Source of the DNA: Amycolatopsis deserti
GTDB lineage: Bacteria > Actinomycetota > Actinomycetes > Mycobacteriales > Pseudonocardiaceae
NCBI RefSeq assembly: GCF_014653945.1
Contig: NZ_BNAU01000011.1
Span: forward strand, 62,001-126,000
Length of the DNA stretch: 64,000 nucleotides
Direction: 5' to 3'
The notes under the pieces were generated by a model. It saw nothing but the letters and a program-made list of their open reading frames with translations, searched no databases and was not told the DNA's origin. A program made the position numbers and the translations under genes. This document shows positions 42,498 through 50,143 of this stretch, one piece after another. Each line of letters starts with the position of its first letter. The first letter of the stretch is position 1.

Positions 42498-44253
42498 GGT
42501 CGAGCAGCTCCTCGGGGATCAGGACGTGCTTGGCGCGCAGGTACTCGCCGACGGCCTTGCCGACCTGGTCGACGCGCAGGTTCGCGGAGCCGCCGGTGCC
42601 CAGCAGGCCGCGCAGGACGAAGTGGACGGCGCGCAGGTGCGGGAACTCGTGCCGGACGATGTCGAGATCCTCGGCTTCCGGCAAGAGTTTGCGAAGCTCC
42701 GCTGTGGACAGTGCCTGCCGAAGCCACGGCCAGGCCCGCTCGTCCGGCACCCACACCCCGACGTTGCTGTTGCCGCCCTTGTCGCCGCTGCGCGCGTAGG
42801 CCACCGCACCCAGCGGCGCCGTGCGGACCCGCTCCGGCAGCGGCTGCCCGGCCGGTTCGGGGTGCACCGGCTGCGGCTGGACCGGCGCGGTGGGTGGCGG
42901 GCCGATCGGCAGCGTGCGGCCGTCGTCGAGGACGACCCGGTGCGGCACCTCCGACATCGGCAGCAGCGCCGGCCAGTAGTCGATGCGGGGCTTGCCGCGC
43001 GAGGTCAGCCCGGCGCCGCCGTCGTGGTAGAAGCCCGGGATGCTCTGCAGGTACAGCGATCCCAGCCGGGCGGCCAGGTTCAGCTTCGCCAGCGGCTCCG
43101 GGGCCGCCGCCACGGCCATCACCCGCAACGCGACGGTGGCGTCCCACTGCGTCTCCGGGTCCTCGGCCGCGGTGCCCAGGCGCGTGATGTCCAGCTCGAC
43201 GCCCTCGGGCAGGTCGCGCGTGATCTGCGCGCGCAGCAGGGCGACCTTCGCGTCCACGTCCGGCGCGGTGATGTAGACGGTGTTGACCAGGGTGTGGCCG
43301 ATCGCGGCGAACACCGCGACCTTCGTGGTCGGCGGAGGCGGGGACCCGGTCGCGCCGGTGACCTCCACCCGGTCCGGCCCGGCCTGCGCCAGCCGCACGG
43401 TGTCCAGGTGCACCGTGACGTCCGGGTTGAGGTAACGCGGGCCCTGGATCTCGTAGACCAGTTGCGCGGTCACGGTGTCGACGGTGACCGCCCCGCCGTG
43501 GCCGGCGTGCTTGGTGATCACGCTGCTGCCGTCCGCGGCGACCTCGGCGATCGGGAAGCCCGGCACCAGCATGTCCGGGATGCGCGTGAAGCCGGCGAAG
43601 TTGCCGCCCACGGCCTGCGCGCCGCACTCGATGACGTGCCCGGCGGTGACCGCGCCGGCGAGGGCGTCCCAGTCGTCGGCCGCCCAGCCGTGCCACCACG
43701 CGGCCGGCCCGGTGACCAGCGACGCGTCCGCGACCCGGCCGCACACCACGATGTCCGCGCCCTCGGCGAGCGCGGCCGCGATGCCCCAGCCGCCCAGGTA
43801 GGCGTTCGCGGCCAGCGGTTCGTGCCCCCAGGACGCCAGCGGCGCGCCGGTGTCCAGGTTCTCCAGCCGGTGCCCGGCCTGCGCGTACTCGCCCAGCCGG
43901 GACAGCACGTTGTCGCCCTCGACGTGCGCGATCCGCAGCGCGATGCCCTCGTCGGCGGCGACTTTGCGCAGCTTCTCGGCGAGGGCGGCGGGGTGGAAGC
44001 CGCCGGCGTTGGTCACCACCTTCACGCCCCGCTGCGCGATCGCGGCCAGGTGCGGGCGGATCTGGTCGACGAAGTACTCGACGTAGCCGCGATCCGGGTC
44101 CCGCCGGTAGCCGGTGGCCAATGCGGCCAGCGTGATCTCGGCGAGGTAGTCGCCGATCAGGACGTCCACCGGATCGCCGCTCATCGCCTCGTCGATCGCC
44201 GTGTAGCGATCCCCCAGATAGCCGGAGAAGTTCGCGATCCGGACAGCGGTCAT
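42484..44253 (-). CDS. AtuA family protein (acyclic terpene utilisation, DUF1446)
   Basis: A 589-residue protein: DUF1446 domain (about 1-450; IANFSGYLGDRYTAIDEAM, TNAGGFHPAALAEKL, VVCGRVADASLVTGPA) and the C-terminal AtuA-like domain (ARSGDKGGNSNVGVWVPDE). AtuA participates in citronellol/geraniol catabolism in Pseudomonas, with an undefined step. ATG 44253 with GGAGG 8 nt upstream. First gene of a three-gene operon with the CoA-transferase and MpaB-like oxygenase. Confidence 0.9.
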   Translation of the reverse strand: MTAVRIANFSGYLGDRYTAIDEAMSGDPVDVLIGDYLAEITLAALATGYRRDPDRGYVEYFVDQIRPHLAAIAQRGVKVVTNAGGFHPAALAEKLRKVAADEGIALRIAHVEGDNVLSRLGEYAQAGHRLENLDTGAPLASWGHEPLAANAYLGGWGIAAALAEGADIVVCGRVADASLVTGPAAWWHGWAADDWDALAGAVTAGHVIECGAQAVGGNFAGFTRIPDMLVPGFPIAEVAADGSSVITKHAGHGGAVTVDTVTAQLVYEIQGPRYLNPDVTVHLDTVRLAQAGPDRVEVTGATGSPPPPTTKVAVFAAIGHTLVNTVYITAPDVDAKVALLRAQITRDLPEGVELDITRLGTAAEDPETQWDATVALRVMAVAAAPEPLAKLNLAARLGSLYLQSIPGFYHDGGAGLTSRGKPRIDYWPALLPMSEVPHRVVLDDGRTLPIGPPPTAPVQPQPVHPEPAGQPLPERVRTAPLGAVAYARSGDKGGNSNVGVWVPDERAWPWLRQALSTAELRKLLPEAEDLDIVRHEFPHLRAVHFVLRGLLGTGGSANLRVDQVGKAVGEYLRAKHVLIPEELLDHVAD

Positions 44254-44292
44254 CGGCGGCACCTCCCGTGGTTCCTCCCGACCATAGCTCAT

Positions 44293-44304
44293 TAGCGATC
44301 GTTA
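44293..44304. promoter_or_regulatory. TetR-type operator candidate before atuA operon
   Basis: TAGCGATCGTTA, a near-palindrome (one mismatched pair) in the 61-bp gap between the TetR stop and the AtuA start. Confidence 0.5.
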
Positions 44305-44314
44305 GGTAATGGCC

Positions 44315-44935
44315 TCAGGCGATCTTCGACACGGCCAGGAAGACCTCCGTGCAGTGCTCCACCAGGTCCTCTTCGGACAGTTCGAGCGAGCCGTCCAGCC
44401 ACGACGTCAGCGCCTGGGAGAGCCCGCCGACCAGCATCTCCGCGAGCAGGTCCAGGCGCGCGGTGGAGGGCATCCCGTAGAACTCGCGGGCCTGCAGGCC
44501 CAGCAGCCCGGCGAACCACCGCGCCGACGCGGCGCGCCGCTCCGCCAGGACGGTGTTGTGCAGGGTGGGGGAGAAGAGCAGGAAACCCTTGCGCGGATCC
44601 GCGGCGATCGTGCGGACCAGGCGGCTCAGCCCGGCGTGCGTCTTGACCCGGGCGTCGCCGGGAGCGGACTGGACGGCCTCCAGGGTCTTCGCCGCGATGC
44701 CCTCGACCACCGAGTCGTAGACCGCGACGGCCAGCGCGTCCCGGTCGGCGAAGTTCTCGTAGAAGTAACGCGCGGCCAGCCCGGCCTGGCGGCAGACGCC
44801 GCGCACGGTCAGGTTCCGGTCGCCATCGCGCGCGCCGAGCAGTTCCAGGCCGGCCTCGATGAGCTGGGCGCGGCGCTCGGCCTGCCGGTCCTCACCGGCG
44901 ACGCCGCCGTAGGTGCGCAGCGATGACGTCTCCAC
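44315..44935 (-). CDS. TetR family regulator of the AtuA/MpaB cluster
   Basis: A 206-residue TetR protein with HTH about 25-65 (LTVRGVCRQAGLAARYFYENF) and a helical ligand domain. It lies between the leftward AtuA operon and the rightward MpaB gene, so it probably represses both. GTG 44935 start is tentative; an ATG immediately upstream is out of frame. Confidence 0.88.
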   Translation of the reverse strand: METSSLRTYGGVAGEDRQAERRAQLIEAGLELLGARDGDRNLTVRGVCRQAGLAARYFYENFADRDALAVAVYDSVVEGIAAKTLEAVQSAPGDARVKTHAGLSRLVRTIAADPRKGFLLFSPTLHNTVLAERRAASARWFAGLLGLQAREFYGMPSTARLDLLAEMLVGGLSQALTSWLDGSLELSEEDLVEHCTEVFLAVSKIA

Positions 44936-44944
44936 GCCCCCATC

Positions 44945-44974
44945 TTGACAGGTGCGGTGCGGGCGCGCTGCAAT
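44945..44974 (+). promoter_or_regulatory. Promoter for the second MpaB-type gene
   Basis: TTGACA, 18 nt, TGCAAT, about 33 bp before the ATG. Confidence 0.5.
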
Positions 44975-45007
44975 ATCTGCGAACGCGCGTGAGCAGATCG
45001 GAGACCG

Positions 45008-45823
45008 ATGATGGCCGCCCCCGCCCGCCTCGACGACGCGATGATCGGGGCCGGCCTGCTGGCCGGCGGCGCGAACGTGATCATGCAGCTGGCGCACCCG
45101 TCCGTGGGCTACGGCGTGTACGAAAGCCGCGTGGACAGCGGGAACCTGTTCAAGCACCCGATCAAGCGCAGCCGGACCACGGTGACCTACCTGGCCGTCG
45201 CCGCGCTGGGCACCGACGAGGAGCGCGCGGCGTACCGCAAGGCTGTCAACGTCTCGCACGCGCAGGTCCGCTCGACCGAGTCCAGCCCGGTGTCCTACAA
45301 CGCCTTCGACCCGAAGCTGCAGCTGTGGGTCGCCGCGTGCCTGTACCGGGGGTTCGAGGACGTCTACGAGGCGTTCATCGGGCCGCTGGACCCCGAGCGG
45401 GCCGAGGAGATCTACCGGCACTCGTCGGTCCTGGGCACCACGCTGCAGGTGAGGGAGGACATGTGGCCGGCCGACCGGCGGGCGTTCGAGGAGTACTGGG
45501 CCGACGCGCTGGCGGAGGTCTCGATCGACGACACGGTCCGCGAGTACCTGATGGGGATCGCCGACCTGGAGTTCCTGCCCGGGTTCGTCAGCCGCGTGCT
45601 GGGGCCGGTCAACCGGTTCGTCACGACCGGGTTCCTGCCCGGCGTGTTCCGGGAGCAGATGAAGCTGGACTGGACGGCGCGGGACCAGCGCCGGTTCGAG
45701 CGTCTGCTCAGGGCGATCGGCCTCGCGGTGCGGCTGTCACCCCGCCCACTGCGCGAGTTCCCGTTCAACGCCTACCTGTGGGACCTGCGGCGCCGCCTGC
45801 GCACCGGACGGCCGCTGGTCTAG
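45008..45823 (+). CDS. Oxygenase MpaB family protein (DUF2236)
   Basis: A 271-residue protein: ANVIMQLAHPSVGYGV, KHPIKRSRTTVTYLAVAALG, VNVSHAQVRSTESSPVSYNA, FDPKLQLWVAACLYRG. The RT and His residues in these blocks are the haem-pocket positions of the Lcp/MpaB superfamily. It may perform an oxygenation in the same pathway as the leftward operon. Convergent with the AsnC gene; their stops share CTAG. Confidence 0.85.
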   Translation: MMAAPARLDDAMIGAGLLAGGANVIMQLAHPSVGYGVYESRVDSGNLFKHPIKRSRTTVTYLAVAALGTDEERAAYRKAVNVSHAQVRSTESSPVSYNAFDPKLQLWVAACLYRGFEDVYEAFIGPLDPERAEEIYRHSSVLGTTLQVREDMWPADRRAFEEYWADALAEVSIDDTVREYLMGIADLEFLPGFVSRVLGPVNRFVTTGFLPGVFREQMKLDWTARDQRRFERLLRAIGLAVRLSPRPLREFPFNAYLWDLRRRLRTGRPLV

Positions 45824-46278
45824 GCGCGGCGCGGCGGTCCGGACGGGCCGCGGGCGGGCAGCGTCCGCCGGTACACCACGTTCGTCGTCGTGCTGCCGAA
45901 CTGCGCCAGCTGGTCCGCGACCTCCTCCAGGTGCTCCATCGAGGCGGCCGCGACCTTCAGCGTGTAGCAGTCGTCGCCGGTGGTGCGCAGGCACTCCAGG
46001 ATCTCGGTGCGCTCGGTGAGCACCCGGTGCAGCGGCTCGTGCCTGCTGCCCGGGTACTTCAGCCGCACCACGGCCAGCACCGGGTATCCGACCTTGCCGA
46101 GGTCGACCTCCGCGCGGTACCCGGTGATCACCCCCGCCGCCTCCAGCCGCTTGACCCGTTCGGTCGTCGCGGACGCGCTCAGGCTGACCCGCCGCGCCAG
46201 CTCGGTCAGCGGCACGCGCCCGTCCGCCTGCAGCTCGGTCAGGATCGCCCAGTCGGTCGCGTCGAGAGTCTCGGTCAT
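45820..46278 (-). CDS. Lrp/AsnC family transcriptional regulator
   Basis: A 152-residue protein with N-terminal HTH (LDATDWAILTELQADGRVPL then TELARRVSLSASATTERVKR) and a C-terminal RAM effector domain. Divergent from the LLM oxidoreductase gene by about 93 bp, which it may regulate together with itself. Confidence 0.92.
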   Translation of the reverse strand: MTETLDATDWAILTELQADGRVPLTELARRVSLSASATTERVKRLEAAGVITGYRAEVDLGKVGYPVLAVVRLKYPGSRHEPLHRVLTERTEILECLRTTGDDCYTLKVAAASMEHLEEVADQLAQFGSTTTNVVYRRTLPARGPSGPPRRA

Positions 46279-46358
46279 GGCCCGAAAATACCGGCAGATC
46301 CCCGGCGGAAGGGCCGCAAAACCGCAAGGATTCCCTGTGACCTTCGTGGATCACTGCC

Positions 46359-46364
46359 TAACCT
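46359..46364 (+). promoter_or_regulatory. -10 element for a leaderless LLM transcript
   Basis: TAACCT lies 7 nt before the GTG at 46372, where no ribosome-binding site is present; a -35 is not obvious. Confidence 0.4.
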
Positions 46365-46371
46365 GGATGTC

Positions 46372-47205
46372 GTGCGAATCGGTGTGAACATTCCGAACTT
46401 CGGACCCGGCACCGATCCCGGCGTGCTCCGCGACTGGGGCCGGACCGTGGAGGGACTGGGGTTCGATCTGCTGATGGTGTCCGACCACGTGGCGATCACG
46501 CCGGACGTGGCGGGCCAGTACCCGGCGCCGTTCTACGAGCCGTTCACGACGTTGTCCTGGCTGGCCGGGGTGACCGAGCGGATCCGGCTCGGCACGACGA
46601 TCCTCGTGCTGCCCTACCGGCATCCGCTGCTGACCGCGCGGATGGCGGCGAACCTGAACGCCCTCAGCGGGGGCCGACTGGTGCTCGGCGTCGGCGTGGG
46701 CTGGGCGCGCCAGGAGTTCGAGGCGCTCGGGGTGCCGTTCGAGCGGCGCGGCGCGCTGACCGACGAGTACCTGGACGTGCTGCGCGAGGCGTGGGCTGAT
46801 CCGGGCTACCGGGCCGGGCGGATTCCGTTGTGGATCGGCGGGAACAGCGCGGCCGCCCTGCGCCGGGCCGTGCGGCTGGGCGAGCCGTGGCACCCGCTGC
46901 GGTTCGAGCTCGGCTGGTTCCGCGAGTCGTTGGGACGGCTGAAGGCGATCGCGGACGACGCGGGACGGCCGGTGCCCGGCCTGGCGCCGCGGATCGTGCT
47001 GCGCCTGACCGACGAACCGGTCACCGGGGACCGCCGGGCGGGGGAGGGCACGATCGAGCAGGTCGTCGCCGACCTCGCGGAACTGCGGGCCCTGGGCGCC
47101 GAGACCGTGGTGCTCGACCCGTTCGACGGTGACCCGGAAGAAACGTTGCGGCCCCAGGCCGCCTGGCAGGCGCTGGCCACGGTCCGCGCCCACGTGGAGG
47201 GCTGA
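46372..47205 (+). CDS. LLM class F420-dependent oxidoreductase
   Basis: A 277-residue luciferase-like enzyme (NFGPGTDPGVLRDWGRTVEG, LGFDLLMVSDHVAITPDVAG, LGTTILVLPYRHPLLTA, LSGGRLVLGVGVGWARQEFE). GTG 46372 is chosen as start of the family-like sequence. Its TGA overlaps the ATG of the deaminase gene (ATGA-type, one base shared), so they form a transcriptional pair. Confidence 0.9.
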   Translation: MRIGVNIPNFGPGTDPGVLRDWGRTVEGLGFDLLMVSDHVAITPDVAGQYPAPFYEPFTTLSWLAGVTERIRLGTTILVLPYRHPLLTARMAANLNALSGGRLVLGVGVGWARQEFEALGVPFERRGALTDEYLDVLREAWADPGYRAGRIPLWIGGNSAAALRRAVRLGEPWHPLRFELGWFRESLGRLKAIADDAGRPVPGLAPRIVLRLTDEPVTGDRRAGEGTIEQVVADLAELRALGAETVVLDPFDGDPEETLRPQAAWQALATVRAHVEG

Positions 47206-47633
47206 TGTCCGACGAGAAGTACCTGCGGCGCGCGATCGAGCTGGCCGCCGAAGCCCGGGCCTCGGGCAACCCGCCGTTCGGGTCGCTGCTGGTCGGCCCC
47301 GACGGGCGGATCCTGGCCGAGGAGCGCAACACCACGCTCACCGACCGGGACATCTCCGCGCACCCGGAGCAGAAACTGGCCCGCTGGGCGGCGCGCGAGC
47401 TGGACCCGGAGACGGCGGCCGGCACCACGATGTACACCAGCTGCCAGCCGTGCGGGATGTGCACGGGCGCGCTGGCGCGGTCCGGTCTCGGGCGGGTGGT
47501 CTTCGCCCTGTCGGGAGACCAGCTGGAGAGCCTGAAGGAGCCGACCGCGCCGGTCGTGGCGAGGCCGGTGCCGCAGGAGGGCCCGTTCCTGTTCGACGAG
47601 GCGCGCGTGCCGGTGGACGGCTACTACCGCTGA
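47205..47633 (+). CDS. Nucleoside/cytidine deaminase family protein
   Basis: A 142-residue CMP/dCMP-type deaminase with zinc-binding HPE (His53, catalytic Glu55) and PCGMC (Cys83, Cys86). HPE instead of HAE is seen in guanine deaminase-like and related branches. Coupled to the upstream LLM gene. Its end overlaps the convergent membrane-protein gene by 10 bp. Confidence 0.88.
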   Translation: MSDEKYLRRAIELAAEARASGNPPFGSLLVGPDGRILAEERNTTLTDRDISAHPEQKLARWAARELDPETAAGTTMYTSCQPCGMCTGALARSGLGRVVFALSGDQLESLKEPTAPVVARPVPQEGPFLFDEARVPVDGYYR

Positions 47634-48751
47634 CTGTCCGAAGCGGACCGAGCGGACCCGGTGGCGCGCCGGAAGGTGCGCACCAGCGCGGAATCCTGGT
47701 GCTCGGCGAGCGTGAGGGCGAACCCGAGCTCGTCGGCCCACTCGTCGCCCGAGCAGTCCTCACCCGGTGGCGGCGTCGCGCGCGGCGGCTCGCCGCGCGC
47801 CTTCGCCGCCTCCGCCAGGGGGAGCCAGCAGGCCGTCGCGAGGGCTTCAGTGCCCGCGTGGGCCCGGGCCGCCTCGACCGTGCCCGGGTCCACGTAGTCG
47901 CGCAGGACCAGGACCGCGTCGCGGATCTCGATCACCCGGCGGTACAGCCGCAGGTCGCTGGTCCACCGGCCGTTCTCCGGCAGGTGGACCCGCGGCACCG
48001 CCGTCACCAGGCGGCGCCACAACGGTTCCAGGCGGCGCAGCGTCCGGCGGTCGGCGGCGGCCCGGTGCAGCCGCACCAGCTGCGGCAGCGCCGTGCCGAG
48101 GGCCATGACCCACGCCGTGATCGCGACGTTGAGCGGGGCGGCCGCGCTCAGCCACGGTGACCGCGTGAGCAGGTAGGCGGGCGCGACCAGGCCCCAGAAG
48201 ACGGTCGAGGAGGCGAACCCGGTGGCGAGCACGTACAGGCCGGCGCGCAGGGGCCGGGTGGTGGCCCGCCGCCCGTAGCGGGCGCAGAGGATCGCCGCGG
48301 GACCGGTGCCCAGCACGTGCGCGAGGCACAGCAGCGACCAGAACAGGCCGAACCACGGCACGTCGGCGGAGCTGACGCAACCCGGCGCGGGCGTGTTGAT
48401 CAGCAGCAGCGCCGCGCTCACCAGGCCCGCTCCGCCGTAGACCAGGAACGGGCGGCGGCGGGAGGTGGCGGCCAGGACGAAGTCGAGGATGAGCGCGGAG
48501 CTCACGACGCCCCAGACGCTCACCACCATGCCGCAGCCGCCGCCCGGGCCGAAGGCGCGGTCGACCACGCCGGCGACCGGTTCGAGGACGAGGGTGATCG
48601 AGGTGGCCAGGCTCGCGATCGCGATCAGCATGCGCCGCCGCGGTGGGGCCCGTCGGGCGGCCGGCGCGCGGATCACCAGCGTCACCCACAGCACGAGCGT
48701 CCCGGCGGCCAGCAGGTCCGTTCCGGCGCTCTCCAGCGCCGCGGGGCTCAC
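47624..48751 (-). CDS. MAB_1171c family membrane protein
   Basis: A 375-residue protein: about seven transmembrane helices in the first 240 residues (LLAAGTLVLWVTLVIRA, MVVSVWGVVSSALILDFVLA, etc.) and a cytoplasmic C-terminal domain with LRLYRRVIEIRDAVLVLRDY. The family is called a putative transporter but its function is unknown. GTG start. It is third in a cassette with an XRE regulator and an ImmA/IrrE peptidase. Confidence 0.82.
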   Translation of the reverse strand: MSPAALESAGTDLLAAGTLVLWVTLVIRAPAARRAPPRRRMLIAIASLATSITLVLEPVAGVVDRAFGPGGGCGMVVSVWGVVSSALILDFVLAATSRRRPFLVYGGAGLVSAALLLINTPAPGCVSSADVPWFGLFWSLLCLAHVLGTGPAAILCARYGRRATTRPLRAGLYVLATGFASSTVFWGLVAPAYLLTRSPWLSAAAPLNVAITAWVMALGTALPQLVRLHRAAADRRTLRRLEPLWRRLVTAVPRVHLPENGRWTSDLRLYRRVIEIRDAVLVLRDYVDPGTVEAARAHAGTEALATACWLPLAEAAKARGEPPRATPPPGEDCSGDEWADELGFALTLAEHQDSALVRTFRRATGSARSASDSQR

Positions 48752-48776
48752 CGCGCACCCCGGCGCAGCCGGCCCG

Positions 48777-49280
48777 TCACTCCCAGGTCCCCCGCAGGCC
48801 GAGCGCCGTCTCGAACTCGCCGAGCGCCCCGGTGGTCGTCCAGCTCGCGCGGGCCTGCGCGGCGGTCCGGATGAGGCTGGCGACCAGCTCGGCCTCCTGC
48901 TCCTCCTCCGTGCTGTACCCGGTGCGGGCCAGCAGCCGCTCGATCAGCTCCGGCGACAGGTCCGGCAGCACCCGCGACAGCGGATGCGTCCCGCCGGCGC
49001 CGGTGTGGTCGCACAACAGGTGGCCGATCTCGTGCAGCACGATGTGGTCGCGGTGCACCCGGCTCGTCTTCTCCTCGACGTAGATCACGTCCGCCGACGC
49101 CAGCCGGATCCACGCCCCGCACGCGCCCGCGCCGGACCCCGGCGGGAGCGTGCGCACGTGGATGGGGCGGCCGCGCCGCGCGGCGAGGGCGTCGACCAGC
49201 GCCGGCACCGAGAACGGCCGGGGCAGCGGCAGGCCGGCCACCAGGGCCTGGCACCGTCGCAGATCGCGTCGCGTCGACAT
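48777..49280 (-). CDS. ImmA/IrrE-like metallopeptidase
   Basis: A 167-residue zinc peptidase with HEIGHLLCDH (His83, Glu84, His87). ImmA/IrrE enzymes cleave a paired XRE-type repressor on receiving a signal (ICEBs1 ImmA/ImmR, Deinococcus IrrE/DdrO). The XRE gene lies directly upstream. ATG 49280 with GGAGGT about 9 nt upstream is preferred to an earlier ATG. Confidence 0.9.
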   Translation of the reverse strand: MSTRRDLRRCQALVAGLPLPRPFSVPALVDALAARRGRPIHVRTLPPGSGAGACGAWIRLASADVIYVEEKTSRVHRDHIVLHEIGHLLCDHTGAGGTHPLSRVLPDLSPELIERLLARTGYSTEEEQEAELVASLIRTAAQARASWTTTGALGEFETALGLRGTWE

Positions 49281-49337
49281 CGCTGCCGTCACCTCCGCTC
49301 GGGCGGGTTGTGCGAGCGGGCGCGGCACCTGCCCGGT

Positions 49338-49784
49338 CTAGGCGCCCGGCTCGTCGTCCGGCTGCTCGGCCGGCGGCCCGAGCCGCTCGATCTTGCGGGC
49401 CTCGGTGACCATGGCCAGCAGCGCGTCCAGGGTATCGTCGGACAGCCCGTCCGCGCGCAGCGCGATCGACCGGACCTTGTGGTTGCGCAGCGCCTGGGCC
49501 AGCTCGAGCTGGGCGTCGACGCGGGAGGTCACCGCGTCGTCCAGGAAGTAGTCGGGCGGCACGCCGAAGAACGCGGCGAGCGTGCCCAGCGTCTCCTGCG
49601 TCAGGTTGCGCTTGCGGCCGCTGGCCAGCTCCCACAGGTACGTGCTGGACAGCGTCGCCCCCGTGCGCTCGCGGATCTGCGCCGCCAGCTTCGCGTACCC
49701 GGGCCTGCCCTCGGGGTAGAGGGTGGTGATCAGGTGCGTGATCTTGGCGGCGAGGGAGCCGCCCTCCTGCCCGCCCTGGTCCAT
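49338..49784 (-). CDS. XRE family helix-turn-helix regulator
   Basis: A 148-residue protein with an HTH of the Cro/CI type (RPGYAKLAAQIRERTGATLS, STYLWELASGRKRNLTQETL) and a C-terminal helical segment. Probable substrate of the neighbouring ImmA/IrrE-like peptidase. Inverted repeats around its promoter are candidate operators. Confidence 0.9.
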   Translation of the reverse strand: MDQGGQEGGSLAAKITHLITTLYPEGRPGYAKLAAQIRERTGATLSSTYLWELASGRKRNLTQETLGTLAAFFGVPPDYFLDDAVTSRVDAQLELAQALRNHKVRSIALRADGLSDDTLDALLAMVTEARKIERLGPPAEQPDDEPGA

Positions 49785-49808
49785 GGGGTTCCTCGCGCTC
49801 GAAGGGAT

Positions 49809-49826
49809 CGTCCGCTGCGGCGGACG
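49809..49826. promoter_or_regulatory. Inverted repeat in the XRE leader
   Basis: CGTCCGC-TGCG-GCGGACG, inside the presumed 5' leader of the XRE gene and similar in core to the ATCCGCT/AGCGGAT repeat at 49907-49922. Confidence 0.5.
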
Positions 49827-49843
49827 GCCGGTGGTCGGCAGTC

Positions 49844-49872
49844 ATTCTCAAACAGCCGGAGGCCGTTGACAA
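49844..49872 (-). promoter_or_regulatory. Leftward promoter for the XRE cassette
   Basis: Minus strand TTGTCA, 17 nt, GAGAAT. Its -35 overlaps the -35 of a rightward promoter (TTGACA at 49866-49871), so the two directions compete. Confidence 0.6.
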
Positions 49873-49896
49873 ACGGAGGTGTCGTGCACCTATTCT
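49866..49896 (+). promoter_or_regulatory. Rightward promoter, consensus hexamers
   Basis: TTGACA, 19 nt, TATTCT. Near-consensus housekeeping promoter with a slightly long spacer, feeding the terminator 30 bp downstream. Confidence 0.6.
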
Positions 49897-49906
49897 GGCC
49901 CACGTC

Positions 49907-49922
49907 ATCCGCTCTAGCGGAT
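49907..49922. promoter_or_regulatory. Inverted repeat at the rightward transcription start
   Basis: ATCCGCT-CT-AGCGGAT, just downstream of the rightward -10; a probable XRE operator or a 5' hairpin of the short transcript. Confidence 0.5.
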
Positions 49923-49925
49923 GGC

Positions 49926-49961
49926 GGCCGGCGGGGCCTGGGGGCTCGCCGGCCTTTTTTT
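49926..49961 (+). terminator. Intrinsic terminator (first)
   Basis: GGCCGGCG, 13-nt loop, CGCCGGCC, then seven T. A classic Rho-independent terminator, rare in such high-GC DNA, and it follows a promoter by only 30 bp. Confidence 0.85.
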
Positions 49962-50017
49962 CGTGTCGGGATCCGTTCAGCCTGCACGCCCCGCCCGGAA
50001 GCGGCTATGATGGTGGA

Positions 50018-50070
50018 GGCGTCGTTCTCCCAGTGACCCCCAGGCTGGTCGAGGACGACGCCCCTTTTTT
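50018..50070 (+). terminator. Intrinsic terminator (second)
   Basis: GGCGTCGT ... ACGACGCC followed by CCTTTTTT; a TATGAT (50006-50011) lies immediately upstream and may be the -10 of its own promoter, giving a transcript of about 50 nt. Confidence 0.7.
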
Positions 50071-50075
50071 GCGAC

Positions 50076-50104
50076 TTGACTTATGTTCACGGTATGCATT
50101 AGAT
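50076..50104 (+). promoter_or_regulatory. Promoter for the Gfo/Idh gene
   Basis: TTGACT, 17 nt, TTAGAT, 39 bp before the GTG start, downstream of both terminators. Confidence 0.65.
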
Positions 50105-50143
50105 GATTTCAGTAGTGCAGAAGACCTGCCGACAGGGGGAGAA

